Assembly (NCBI RefSeq): GCF_000620085.1
Contig: NZ_KK211064.1
Location: 232,272-296,271, forward strand
Direction: 5' to 3'
DNA: 64,000 bases
Source of the DNA: Marinobacterium jannaschii DSM 6295
GTDB lineage: Bacteria; Pseudomonadota; Gammaproteobacteria; Pseudomonadales; Balneatricaceae
Shown: positions 9,509 to 17,497 of the stretch, piece after piece
Layout: the number at the start of each line of letters is the position of its first letter
How positions within the stretch are numbered: the stretch's first letter is position 1
Notes under the pieces: model-generated
Told to the model about the DNA's origin: nothing
Seen by the model: the letters and a program-made list of their open reading frames with translations, nothing else
The model's database searches: none
Position numbers and translations under genes: made by a program

Positions 9509-9539
9509 CGTAGGTTGGGATGAGGTACGAATCCCAACA
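9509..9539 (+). repeat. REP palindrome (31 bp, short-loop class), right behind the transposase
   Basis: CGTAG head, stem GTTGGGAT / ATCCCAAC, loop GAGGTACGA. It lies 9 bp past the 3' end of the RAYT gene and faces the opposite way to the REP at 10134, so the transposase gene is bracketed by an inverted REP pair. Confidence 0.9.
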
Positions 9540-9547
9540 GCCCTGCC

Positions 9548-10078
9548 TTATTCGCCAAAACAGAGGCCCTGATCAAAACTCTCCTCAACTCCCCAATCCT
9601 CGGATAAAAATCCGTTGGCGACATAACGATGAAAGCTTGAATAAGGCCAATCAGTACAGCGATTTACCCAGCCATGTTTGACCGGGTTAAAGTGGATGTA
9701 ATCGAGATGGTTCCTGAAATCCTGTTCGTCACGAATCAGGTGTTCCCAATAGCGCCGCTGCCAGATACCCCGCTCACCTTTATATCGACGGCTGGCTGAG
9801 ATTTGCTCATCCTGGGGAAGCTCCCGGGAGAACGCGACTTTTATCAATCGCCAGCGTTTGGCAAAATCAGCATCACCCTCGGGCAGGGTCCAGAGAGTGT
9901 GAAGGTGATCGGGTAAAACCACTGCTGCATCGATATGGAAGGGATAACGGCGCTTTACCTTGGTGAAGGCGGCCCGTAAAAGATCAATATGACGTACCAG
10001 AAGATCCTGGCGGCGATCCGCCAGATTGACGGTAAAGAAGTAACAGGCACCCGCCTGGGTGCTGCGACGATATTGCAT
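9548..10078 (-). CDS. REP-associated tyrosine transposase (RAYT, Y1/HUH family)
   Basis: A 176-residue single-strand nuclease of the TnpA_REP type. The metal-binding HUH motif is PDHLH (H58, H60). The candidate catalytic tyrosine is Y127 in the C-terminal segment YIHFNPVKHG, which is characteristic of RAYTs. These domesticated relatives of IS200/IS605 transposases recognise REP hairpins with a 5' GTAG or GGAG and are thought to drive their dispersal. REPs with a GTAG head flank this gene on both sides, and more lie within the window. The ribosome site sits in the loop of a small hairpin just before the ATG. All visible catalytic residues are intact. Confidence 0.93.
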   Translation of the reverse strand: MQYRRSTQAGACYFFTVNLADRRQDLLVRHIDLLRAAFTKVKRRYPFHIDAAVVLPDHLHTLWTLPEGDADFAKRWRLIKVAFSRELPQDEQISASRRYKGERGIWQRRYWEHLIRDEQDFRNHLDYIHFNPVKHGWVNRCTDWPYSSFHRYVANGFLSEDWGVEESFDQGLCFGE

Positions 10079-10080
10079 TA

Positions 10081-10096
10081 TTCACATCCTTGTGAA
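10081..10096 (-). promoter_or_regulatory. Hairpin presenting the RAYT ribosome-binding site
   Basis: On the coding strand TTCACA - AGGA - TGTGAA, a perfect 6-bp stem with the Shine-Dalgarno AGGA as its loop, ending two bases before the start codon. The same structure precedes the truncated copy at 10452. Confidence 0.6.
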
Positions 10097-10133
10097 GTTT
10101 GTCTTATCTTTGATCTGGCCGGAGGTCGTATAT

Positions 10134-10164
10134 TGTTGGGATTCGTTCCTCATCCCAACCTACG
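10134..10164 (-). repeat. REP palindrome (31 bp, short-loop class), upstream of the intact RAYT
   Basis: Same stem and GTAG head as at 9509, with T for A at one loop position (CGTTCCTC on the plus strand). It also forms the 3' end of the truncated RAYT copy. An identical REP lies exactly 371 bp further on at 10505. Confidence 0.92.
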
Positions 10165-10449
10165 GGCTGATATATGTTCCTCATTTGGTAGTTCCCTGGA
10201 AAAAGCCGCTTTGATTAGCCGCCAGCGTCTGGCGTAGTCGGCATCTTCTGAGGGCAAGCACCAGATGCTATGTAGGTGATCCGGTAACACTACCATGGCC
10301 TCTATCTTAAAAGGGTGGCGTTGTTTCACCTGCCTTAAAGTGGTCCGCAAAAGATCAATATGACGTACCAGCAGATCCTGGCGCCGATCAGCCAGATTGA
10401 CGGTAAAGAAATAGCAGGCACCCGCCTGTGTGCTGCGGCGATATCGCAT
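10150..10449 (-). pseudogene. Truncated second copy of the RAYT transposase
   Basis: 99 codons aligning with residues 1-96 of the intact RAYT, including the HUH motif PDHLH at the same place. The reading frame then runs into the REP at 10134 (ending RRLG) and stops there. It lacks the catalytic tyrosine and the C-terminal part, so it cannot be an active nuclease by itself. The first ~35 codons and the leader are nearly identical to the intact gene, whereas the middle has diverged clearly. The repeat period is 371 bp, indicating an old tandem duplication that retained or regained identity at its 5' end. Confidence 0.88.
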
Positions 10450-10451
10450 AA

Positions 10452-10467
10452 TTCACATCCTTGTGAA
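10452..10467 (-). promoter_or_regulatory. Hairpin presenting the ribosome site of the truncated RAYT
   Basis: Identical TTCACA - AGGA - TGTGAA structure, 371 bp from the one at 10081. Confidence 0.5.
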
Positions 10468-10504
10468 GTTTGTCTTATCTTTGATCGGGCCGGAGGTCGT
10501 ATAT

Positions 10505-10535
10505 TGTTGGGATTCGTTCCTCATCCCAACCTACG
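10505..10535 (-). repeat. REP palindrome (31 bp, short-loop class)
   Basis: Identical to the REP at 10134, 371 bp away and in the same orientation, upstream of the truncated RAYT. Confidence 0.92.
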
Positions 10536-10744
10536 GGCTAAAAGTAGCATTTCACTGCATCGTATCTCTATACGAGCTTGAGCCATTCTTTTTTCATGCC
10601 ATGGAGCCAGTAATGAACCGATACCTTTTTCTATAAGAGTATCCCACATTTTTAGGGCTAGCTTCTCGCCTGGATATTCCATAATTTATGTTAGATGCTA
10701 TTTTGGTTGTAGTTATGATTTTAGGGGTAGGGCCTGTTTGTTTT

Positions 10745-11512
10745 CTAGTTCGTTAGTTGATTATCAATAATCATTAAACTAGAAAGTTCTTTGGCAGCTT
10801 TTCGAAGTGGTTTTCTTAAGCTCGGTTTCAGATGGCTCTGGGCCTCTGTTAGCGGAATACCCTTAAGCTTTAAAAAGATCGCTAGAGCGAAGATATGTTC
10901 TGCTTCTGACAGGTAGCCGCTGCCGCTTACCTGCCAGCCTTGGGAATCTGAGTCGGTGTATTGCCTGAAGTTGAAAGCCGAATTGGCCATAAAGATTCCG
11001 AAGCCGAGAAAGGTGGCGGTGATATCGGTCGCAAATTCCCAGTTATCCCAGCCGCCCGGCGGTGCTTCAGCTGCGGTACTGGTCAGATAGTGTGATAGTT
11101 CATGGGCAAGGGTGGCCACGAGCTGCATCGGTTGGGCGGTGAGTGATGGGTTATAGCTGATCGTTACGCCGCTTTCTGGCGCGGCCTGAAAGGTACCCAG
11201 TGGGCCATTGGGTTTATTTTGGATCGCAACGGTCGGTGCTATGCGTGGTGATACATCTTCTTCCTGGGCAACCAGGGTGCAGGGCCAGTGCTCCATGCCC
11301 GCATAACGTTTCACCCTGTTAAAGGTTTCGATAGAGGCTTCGTCGGCGCTGGTTACCTCTGAAGGGAAGAACTCGCGGGTTGGCAGTATCAAGCTGGCGT
11401 TGTTATGGAAATGCTGCTGGCCAAAGTTCCTCAGTAACCAGCCGTAGGTGGCGATCTGAAACTCCAGATCCTCTTCAGATAGCAGGGGCTTTGTCCTGAA
11501 AATACTAAACAT
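10745..11512 (-). CDS. Uncharacterised protein with HExxH zinc-protease motif
   Basis: A 255-residue protein that I do not recognise. The start at 11512 is preferred over one 45 bp upstream because AAGGAA lies directly before it. HELSHY (H137-E138-x-x-H141) is a zincin signature inside a helix-like segment. WEFATD some 17 residues later offers an acidic third ligand (E159 or D162). There is no signal peptide or membrane segment, so it is probably cytosolic. It is flanked by REP elements and AT-rich non-coding DNA, with no operon partner; the REP-rich setting suggests an accessory gene. Protease activity is inferred from the motif alone. Confidence 0.7.
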   Translation of the reverse strand: MFSIFRTKPLLSEEDLEFQIATYGWLLRNFGQQHFHNNASLILPTREFFPSEVTSADEASIETFNRVKRYAGMEHWPCTLVAQEEDVSPRIAPTVAIQNKPNGPLGTFQAAPESGVTISYNPSLTAQPMQLVATLAHELSHYLTSTAAEAPPGGWDNWEFATDITATFLGFGIFMANSAFNFRQYTDSDSQGWQVSGSGYLSEAEHIFALAIFLKLKGIPLTEAQSHLKPSLRKPLRKAAKELSSLMIIDNQLTN

Positions 11513-11636
11513 ACTCTTTCCTTGTGTATGTAATCCGTTGCTTCCAATCACTGTCACTCTAGCGCGAATCTAGCAGCAATAGATGGCTGAAACCAGCGTT
11601 GGCCGTTGGATCATTTGGTACGAGAGGAGTGGTAGC

Positions 11637-11667
11637 CGTAGGTTGGGATGAGGTACGAATCCCAACA
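11637..11667 (+). repeat. REP palindrome (31 bp, short-loop class)
   Basis: CGTAG head, stem GTTGGGAT / ATCCCAAC, loop GAGGTACGA; identical to 9509. Confidence 0.9.
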
Positions 11668-11743
11668 GAGGTATCCCGCCAGCATGATGTAAGTGTGAAC
11701 AACGTCAGCTTATGCGTTGGCGCGGGGAAAAAGCGAAAATAGT

Positions 11744-11768
11744 AAAAAAGAGGGGCATAGGACCCCTC
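11744..11768 (-). terminator. Rho-independent terminator (minus strand)
   Basis: On the minus strand GAGGGG, loop TCCTATG, CCCCTC followed by six T. It lies 230 bp past the aminotransferase stop and is the first strong terminator for that transcript. Confidence 0.8.
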
Positions 11769-11997
11769 GAAGAAAGCACAGCAAGAAGGCGCATTAACCA
11801 CAACGGGGCCTGCAAAGCCCGTTGCGCAACCGGTTAATGGTGCTGCTGCCCGGGACGGTATGCGGAGTGCCATCTGGGCTGGAGTCAGTCAGCGCTGCGG
11901 GTCTGGCCAGTTGCCGCGGCGATAACTGTAGGGGGAGTATCATCCCGGTATCTGCGCACACCGGGATGAAGACCTGTGAGCAGTGGCCCGGAAGCCG

Positions 11998-13392
11998 TTA
12001 GATAAAGCCTTCGGCTTTAAGGTCGTCCATGGTGGCTTCGATACTTTCACGCAGGGTGGCCACGAGGAAGTCGATGTGTTCCTTGGTCAGGGTCAGCGGT
12101 GGTGACAGTACATTCATATGCGCCAGCGGACGTACGATCAGGCCACGGGCCTGGCAGTGGTCGGCGATACGGTTACCGACCTTGGCATCCGGGTTGATCA
12201 GTTCCTTGGTTTCCTTGTTGGCGACGTTTTCGATGCACATCATGAACTTACGGCCGCGCACATCACCGACGATCTGCAGGTCGATCAGGCCTTTGACCTG
12301 CTCTTCGAAGTAAGCACCCATATCCTTCACATGGCCGCAGATATTTTCGCGTTCCATGATTTCGATATTCTTCACCCCGGCGGCACAGCTGACCGGGTGA
12401 CCGGAGTAAGTGTAGCCGTGGGTAAACAGGGCGCCGTCTGCCTGTGGCTTGCTGATCACCTCGTAGATATCGTCAGACATGATGGTGGCGCCCAGCGGCA
12501 GGTAACCGGAGGTCAGGCCCTTGGCGCAGGTGATCATGTCCGGCACGATGCCGAACTCGTCTTCGGAGGCGAACATATGGCCCAGGCGACCGAAGGCGGT
12601 TACCACCTCATCGGAGATGTAGAGCACGCCGTACTTGCGGCAGACGTCCAGGGTACGCTTGTGGTAACCCTCTGGCGGTACGATAACGCCACCGGCACCC
12701 ATGATCGGCTCGGCGAAGAAGGCGGCAACATTGTCCGGCCCCAGTTCGAGGATCTTGTCTTCCAGCTCCTGTACCTTCTCGTCACAGAAGTCTTCCAGGC
12801 TCTGGCTGCTTGGACGACGGTATGGGTTCGGGCAGGAGATATGGTGTACCAGCTCCTCTTCGATATCGAAGCCGATATGGTCGAATTTCACCCCGGTGAT
12901 CGACATCGCCATATAGGTGCTGCCGTGGTAGCCGTCGATGCGGGAGATGATCTTCTTCTTGCTCTTCTTACCCAGCTGGTTGAAGTAGAAGTGGATGATA
13001 CGGACAGCGGTGTCGTTCGCCACTGAGCCGCCGCAACCGTAGAACACGTGGTTCAGGTTGCCCGGTGCCAGCTCCGCCAGTTTGGCTGCCAGCTGGGCTG
13101 CCGGTACGGTGGTGTGGTGACCGAAGCTGGAGTAGTACGGGATCTGCATGATCTGATCGGCAATGGCGTCGGCCATCTCTTTGCGGGCATAACCGATGTT
13201 GACGCACCAAAGACCGCCGATGCCGTCCAGGTACTCGCGGCCTTCACCATCTTTGACATGGACGTTGTCGCTGTCGGCCAGCACCATAGAGCCGGTTTCT
13301 TTGAAGGTTGAAAAGTCAGTCCAGGGATGAACGTAGTGGTCTTTGTCCTGCTGCCACACTTCCTGCATATTGATCTGTTTGTTATCTGACAT
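11998..13392 (-). CDS. Class III (omega) aminotransferase, PLP-dependent
   Basis: A 464-residue fold-type I enzyme. The PLP lysine is K291 in CAKGLTSGYLPLGA, and D261 in ISDEVVTAFGR contacts the cofactor nitrogen. Overall sequence and length fit the SpuC-like group that moves a terminal amino group from putrescine, taurine, beta-alanine or similar amines to pyruvate. It is followed by a terminator at 11744 and preceded by a 46-bp element shared with the deacylase/permease and monooxygenase operons. A role in catabolism of a diamine or omega-amino acid is inferred; the exact donor is open. Confidence 0.88.
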   Translation of the reverse strand: MSDNKQINMQEVWQQDKDHYVHPWTDFSTFKETGSMVLADSDNVHVKDGEGREYLDGIGGLWCVNIGYARKEMADAIADQIMQIPYYSSFGHHTTVPAAQLAAKLAELAPGNLNHVFYGCGGSVANDTAVRIIHFYFNQLGKKSKKKIISRIDGYHGSTYMAMSITGVKFDHIGFDIEEELVHHISCPNPYRRPSSQSLEDFCDEKVQELEDKILELGPDNVAAFFAEPIMGAGGVIVPPEGYHKRTLDVCRKYGVLYISDEVVTAFGRLGHMFASEDEFGIVPDMITCAKGLTSGYLPLGATIMSDDIYEVISKPQADGALFTHGYTYSGHPVSCAAGVKNIEIMERENICGHVKDMGAYFEEQVKGLIDLQIVGDVRGRKFMMCIENVANKETKELINPDAKVGNRIADHCQARGLIVRPLAHMNVLSPPLTLTKEHIDFLVATLRESIEATMDDLKAEGFI

Positions 13393-13466
13393 TTTCGGGA
13401 ATGCTCCTCAGTTTTTGTTTTCATGCCGTTTCACAATATCCACACTAATCAGTCGCCAGTTATCAG

Positions 13467-13512
13467 TAAAATATAATTTTTAGCTCGATTGCATTACTAA
13501 TTTCTATGCAGG
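13467..13512 (-). promoter_or_regulatory. Conserved 46-bp upstream element, copy 2 (aminotransferase)
   Basis: Begins TAAAATAT and ends CTATGCAGG on the plus strand; 23 of the first 34 positions match the copy at 16700. It starts 75 bp upstream of the aminotransferase start codon, in the same orientation as the other copies. Confidence 0.55.
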
Positions 13513-13814
13513 CTGTAGGTGCCGCCGTTGGGGGCTTTGCGCTGCATCGGCCAGCAAGCAGCGGGCTTGTCCGGGATGAAAACGTCTATAAGGGGCCGTC
13601 AGTTGTGTGCGCTACCCCTGATAAGTTTAGTGGCTGGGGGCTGCTTCGGCGGGCTGCTGCGGCCTGGCGGACGATAGTGGTGGCGGTCATGGCGGTGTTG
13701 TGGAAAGCGCAGCCGGGCACTCCCAGGCGTTTGCAGGGTATTTACAGAGAGCGGTGGCGCGCCTGGCGGCTTTTACCCGCAGTTACATAGGACTTTGATA
13801 GAAAGCACGGGCAT

Positions 13815-13842
13815 AAAAAACGGCGCCCTGGGGCGCCGTTTT
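13815..13842 (-). terminator. Rho-independent terminator (minus strand)
   Basis: CGGCGCC / GGCGCCG stem with a 4-base loop, flanked by AAAAAA on the left and TTTT on the right. It ends the APC permease transcript 48 bp past its stop. Confidence 0.88.
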
Positions 13843-13889
13843 GGGGAGTTCTGACCGCAGTGGTTTTTCAGGCCACGGTCGCTGGACGA

Positions 13890-15314
13890 TCAGTCTGCAT
13901 TCAGTACTTTTTCGATCGGTTCCGGCGTGAACAGCTTCTTCTTCATCACCACTTTGACCCAGAACACGCCGATCACCGAAACAACACCCAGCACCACACC
14001 GGTGGCGGTAAAGATCTGCTCGCTCAGCTCAGGCGCTGGGGAAGCGTAGATCACGGCGTAGATCATACCGGCGATACCGATGATCTGTGGCAGCGGGTAG
14101 AACGGTGTCTTGTAAGGACGCTTCAGGTCCGGATAACGCTTACGCAGTACCACCACGTTGATATGGGTGATGATGTACGCCAGCAGCCAGGCGATGGCGG
14201 CGGAGATCAGCAGCAGGCCGATCGCATCCGGGTTATCACGCATGATCAGCATCGGCAGGCCGGTAACCGCAGCGGTAAAGAGTACCGCGACCCAAGGCGT
14301 TTTGTTACCCGAGCTCAGTTTCGCCAGCTGCGGGAAGGCCTGGCCGTTTTTCGCCATGCCGTACAGCATCCGGGGAATGGCTGCCAGCGAGGTGTTTACG
14401 GTACTGCAGGTAGCCGTGACTGCAGCCACCGCCAGGAAGGTCAGGCCGGCATCGCCGAACACGGCTTTGGCAAAGTCGTAGTGGGGCAGGGTAGAGCCCG
14501 CCAGGTCATCAGCCGGGATATAGAACAGCGCGCCCAGGCAGTAGATGGCGATAGTGACGAAGATCACGGTCACGCCGATGGTCATAGCGCGGGGAATATT
14601 GCGCTCCGGATTTTTAGACTCCTCAACCAGTGGGCAGACAAACTCGGCGCCCACGTAACCCCAGATTGCCAGCGCCACCAGGGTGATCACTTCGCCTCCC
14701 AGCGGGTTCCAGTTGGCGGTCAGGTCGATACCTTCAGGGTGCGGGTTGGCCACGCCGGTGACGGCACTCAGGCCCAGGATCAGCAGCACAACGACCATGA
14801 TAAACGCCAGCGCGGACTGCAGCTTGGCGAAGACGTCGATGCCCATCAGGTTAAGCGCGGTAAAGATGGCCAGCAGGCCAAAACCGACGCTGTATTGCGG
14901 GAACATGCCCGGATAGATCTTCTCGATAATAAAATCGACCAGTAACAGCTCGGCGGAAAGGGCGAACATCGCCACCACCACATAGCCGGAGAATACCGCC
15001 AGGATGGCGGGGAAGTGGCCGATCGCCACCTCGGTATAGCTACTCAGACTGCCCGCGCGGGGAATCATCAGGGACAGTTCAGAGAAGGAGAAGACATAGG
15101 TCAACGCCAGGATAAAACCGATTGCCAATGGGATAATGAATCCCAGCCCGGCGATACCTGCACCCTGCAGCATCAGAACCATGACGCCCTGGGAGACCAC
15201 CAGACCCACAGCAACGGCGAGCAGGGAACCCAGTCCCAAGACGCGATTGAAGCCGCTTTTCTGTTCTTGTTTCATCTGGTCGGCGCCCGAAACGTAGGTA
15301 GCATTGTCAGACAT
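13890..15314 (-). CDS. APC-family amino acid/polyamine permease
   Basis: A 474-residue membrane protein with about twelve hydrophobic segments. It has the APC signature in helix 1 (LGSLLAVAVGLVVSQG, an unwound glycine-rich segment) and a cytoplasmic tail ending KKLFTPEPIEKVLNAD. Members import amino acids, ethanolamine or polyamines by proton symport. It lies 135 bp downstream of the M20 deacylase on the same strand and ends at its own terminator. A palindrome at 15369 sits in its upstream region, so it may also have its own promoter. The substrate probably matches the neighbouring deacylase and aminotransferase. Confidence 0.9.
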   Translation of the reverse strand: MSDNATYVSGADQMKQEQKSGFNRVLGLGSLLAVAVGLVVSQGVMVLMLQGAGIAGLGFIIPLAIGFILALTYVFSFSELSLMIPRAGSLSSYTEVAIGHFPAILAVFSGYVVVAMFALSAELLLVDFIIEKIYPGMFPQYSVGFGLLAIFTALNLMGIDVFAKLQSALAFIMVVVLLILGLSAVTGVANPHPEGIDLTANWNPLGGEVITLVALAIWGYVGAEFVCPLVEESKNPERNIPRAMTIGVTVIFVTIAIYCLGALFYIPADDLAGSTLPHYDFAKAVFGDAGLTFLAVAAVTATCSTVNTSLAAIPRMLYGMAKNGQAFPQLAKLSSGNKTPWVAVLFTAAVTGLPMLIMRDNPDAIGLLLISAAIAWLLAYIITHINVVVLRKRYPDLKRPYKTPFYPLPQIIGIAGMIYAVIYASPAPELSEQIFTATGVVLGVVSVIGVFWVKVVMKKKLFTPEPIEKVLNAD

Positions 15315-15368
15315 TTTTCGCTCCTGATTGGGTTTTTATATTTTTTGCCTCAGGTGAGCTTGTATTCA

Positions 15369-15389
15369 GTATCCGCTAAAAACGGATAC
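15369..15389. promoter_or_regulatory. Perfect inverted repeat upstream of the APC permease
   Basis: GTATCCG - CTAAAAA - CGGATAC, 55 bp upstream of the permease start. There is no T-run on either side, so an operator is more likely than a terminator. Confidence 0.45.
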
Positions 15390-15449
15390 CTGACCTGCTC
15401 TGTTAGTGTTTTGCTCTGTATATCCTCAGTTCCTCCTGCCGGGGGCGTG

Positions 15450-16607
15450 TTAAGCACTAAGTTGTTTAATCAGGCGCTGCACAAAGGCCTCGCACTGCTG
15501 AATCTGGCTGTCCTCGATAAACTCGTCGGGCTTATGGCCCTGGTCCATGCTGCCGGGACCGCAGACGACCGTGGGGATACCCAGCACCTGGCTGAACAGG
15601 CCCCCCTCGGTGCCAAAGTTGATGTTGCCCTTCGCCGGGTTGTCGGTGAGGTTGCGCACGAAAGCCACCACCTCGGCATCGTCGGCGGTGCTCAGGCCCG
15701 GATATTCGGTGGTGATATCGATCTCGATGGCGCATTCCGCCGCCACCGCTTGCATCTCGCTTTCCAGGCGGTCGGCGAAGCTACGGAACTGCTGCAATAG
15801 CTGGTGCGGGTCTTCCGCCGCAATGTTGCGGATCTCAAACAGGAAGCTGCAGTGGTTCGGCACTATATTCAGCGCGGTGCCACCCTGCACGGTGCCGGTG
15901 TGTACGGTGCTGTAGGGGATGTCGTAGCCCTGCTCGAACGGGCCTTCGGTCTTCTTCGCCAGTGCCAGGCGTTCCAGCCAGCCGATCAGGCGGGCGGCAT
16001 AGTTGATGGCATTGACGCCCAGCGGCGCCATGCCGGAGTGACACTCCTTACCTTTCACCGTCACCCGGGCGGCCAGCTTGCCCTTATGGGCGGTGACCAC
16101 CTGCATGTTGGTCGGCTCGCCGATGATGCAGACCGCCGGCTTCAGCGGATGACCCTGCAGGGTATCGATCAGGCGGCGCACGCCGACGCAACCGATCTCT
16201 TCGTCATAGGAGAAGGCCAGGTGGATCGGCGTATGCAGGGGCTGCTGTACCATCTGCGGCACGGCGGCCAGTACCACGGCGATAAAGCCCTTCATATCGG
16301 TGCTGCCGCGACCGTAGTAGCGGCCATCTGCTGCGGTCAGCTCATAGGCCGGACGGGTCCAGTGCTGGCCGGTGACCGGTACGGTATCGGTATGGCCGGA
16401 GAGCATTACACCTGCGCGATCGGCCGGGCCGATGGTGGCGTAGAGGTTGGCTTTACTGTCTTCCTCGTTATACACCCGCTGGCTTTCGACGCCATGACTG
16501 CTGAGGTACTGCTGCACATAGGCCATCAGCTCCAGGTTGGAGTGGGCGCTGGTGGTATCGAAACCGATCAGCTGGCGCAGAATATCGAGGGTCAGGGGGT
16601 TAGCCAT
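15450..16607 (-). CDS. argE: M20-family deacylase, ArgE (acetylornithine deacetylase) type
   Basis: A 385-residue zinc amidohydrolase. The start at 16607 is chosen because CGGAG lies six bases before it and it gives the usual ArgE length. Metal and catalytic residues are visible: H72 and D74 in GHTDTVPV, D104 in GSTDMKG, and E136/E137 in SYDEEIG. ArgE removes the acetyl group from N-acetylornithine. Here the gene is not with arg biosynthesis but upstream of an APC permease and near an omega-aminotransferase, so deacylation of an imported N-acylated amino acid is as likely as arginine synthesis. A copy of the shared 46-bp element lies 93 bp upstream. Confidence 0.82.
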   Translation of the reverse strand: MANPLTLDILRQLIGFDTTSAHSNLELMAYVQQYLSSHGVESQRVYNEEDSKANLYATIGPADRAGVMLSGHTDTVPVTGQHWTRPAYELTAADGRYYGRGSTDMKGFIAVVLAAVPQMVQQPLHTPIHLAFSYDEEIGCVGVRRLIDTLQGHPLKPAVCIIGEPTNMQVVTAHKGKLAARVTVKGKECHSGMAPLGVNAINYAARLIGWLERLALAKKTEGPFEQGYDIPYSTVHTGTVQGGTALNIVPNHCSFLFEIRNIAAEDPHQLLQQFRSFADRLESEMQAVAAECAIEIDITTEYPGLSTADDAEVVAFVRNLTDNPAKGNINFGTEGGLFSQVLGIPTVVCGPGSMDQGHKPDEFIEDSQIQQCEAFVQRLIKQLSA

Positions 16608-16984
16608 GGTATCTCCGGTCTGTTCTTTCTGGGGTGCTTGCGGCGCCATCGGCGCGGCACTAGCAACGAAATCCAGAATAGGCAGATGCCCTGCATTCTT
16701 AAAATATTATTAATTTTTCAAATGGATTATAAAAATCTATTCAGGGTTTCCAGAATCGTCTTGGAATCTCGGTTTTAATTTAAAAAATATATATAAAACA
16801 AAATATTAAGAATGGTTCGGCCAGCATGGCTTTTATTTTTTATAAAACCGATCCTCAGGCGAGGAGGGTTGAATCGGGGCTTTAAAGCGGTTTTTTGTGC
16901 GCCTTTTGATGCCAGCGGCAACCCTTTGCCTGCCAGCCGAACGGCGCTTTATATACTTAAGCTGATGCCATTGGGGGCTGAGCA
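16608..16984. other. 377-bp divergent promoter region (argE-like / cyclic-nucleotide-fold gene)
   Basis: Very AT-rich between 16690 and 16850. It holds the shared element at 16700-16745 serving the minus-strand operon. No further gene is visible. Confidence 0.7.
16700..16745 (-). promoter_or_regulatory. Conserved 46-bp upstream element, copy 3 (argE-like/APC)
   Basis: Begins TAAAATATTATTAA, has CAAATGGAT in the middle and ends CTATTCAGG. It matches the copy at 20105 at 30 of the first 37 positions and the copy at 4355 at 26 of 37. Confidence 0.65.
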
Positions 16985-17497
16985 ATGAAAACAGAGAATT
17001 CTGCAGCGGTGATTGAATCCCTGGGCTTTGACTACCTGCGTGAGCTGGCGACCTTCGGTGCCCTGTCGGATACCGCGATCCGCGCCCTGATCGAGCAGGG
17101 TGAAGTGACGTCGCGGCGCAAGGGGGAAAACCAGGATGTCTCGACGGCGATGGCCGGGGGCTTCTATGTGGTGTTGCAGGGGGATGTGGGTTACTACCGC
17201 CACTGCGATAACCATGATGTGCTGACGCGCCACTTTCGCAGCGGCGACCAGATGGGCTTCGATGTGATGATCGGGCTGTTTCCCAGTAATGGCGTGGAAG
17301 TGGCGTTTGAGGACAGCCTGGTGCTGCAGATCAGTAGTGATCAGTTCTTCCAGTTCCACCTCGACTTTCCCGCCGAGTTTGGCTTGCTGATGATCAACCT
17401 GTCGCGGGAGCTGTCGCGCGAGATCAATATGCTGGAAGCGGTGATCGGCGACAGTACCGGCTGGCTTGGTGTTGGTCAGAAAAAAGAAGCCCCCTAG
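16985..17497 (+). CDS. Cyclic-nucleotide-binding-fold protein without DNA-binding domain
   Basis: A 170-residue protein resembling the beta-roll of the CRP/FNR cyclic-nucleotide-binding fold (about residues 20-125, e.g. GGFYVVLQGDVGYYRH and FRSGDQMGFDVMIG), followed by a helix like the CRP dimerisation helix. It ends where a helix-turn-helix would begin, so it is not a complete transcription factor. The classical phosphate-binding arginine motif is not evident, so ligand binding is uncertain. It is divergent from the argE-like operon. Its last codons overlap a minus-strand terminator. The function is unknown; a sensor or regulatory partner is possible. Confidence 0.65.
   Translation: MKTENSAAVIESLGFDYLRELATFGALSDTAIRALIEQGEVTSRRKGENQDVSTAMAGGFYVVLQGDVGYYRHCDNHDVLTRHFRSGDQMGFDVMIGLFPSNGVEVAFEDSLVLQISSDQFFQFHLDFPAEFGLLMINLSRELSREINMLEAVIGDSTGWLGVGQKKEAP

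Larger units (their letters stand above)
11513..11997. other. 485-bp intergenic region with REP and terminator
   Basis: Holds a REP at 11637, a minus-strand terminator at 11744, and a second hairpin at 11943-11967 (CATCCCGGT / ACCGGGATG) without a T-run. An open frame across it reads through the REP and has atypical composition; I do not consider it a gene. Confidence 0.7.
13393..13889. other. 497-bp intergenic region between permease and aminotransferase genes
   Basis: Contains the aminotransferase promoter region with the shared element at 13467-13512 and the permease terminator at 13815-13842. An open frame on the plus strand at 13506-13790 has no recognisable product and no ribosome site; I see nothing else. 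Confidence 0.7.

Noticed and set aside
11559-11873. 104-codon open frame on the minus strand between the HExxH and aminotransferase genes
   Set aside because: It reads through a REP palindrome and a terminator, has no ribosome site and an atypical residue mix.
13506-13790. 94-codon open frame on the plus strand before the APC terminator
   Set aside because: No ribosome site, no recognisable similarity, and it overlaps the shared promoter element.
11998-16607. Ectoine degradation (doe) cluster made of aminotransferase and deacetylase
   Set aside because: No ectoine hydrolase (DoeA) homologue is present, and the deacylase is ArgE-like M20 rather than the DoeB type.
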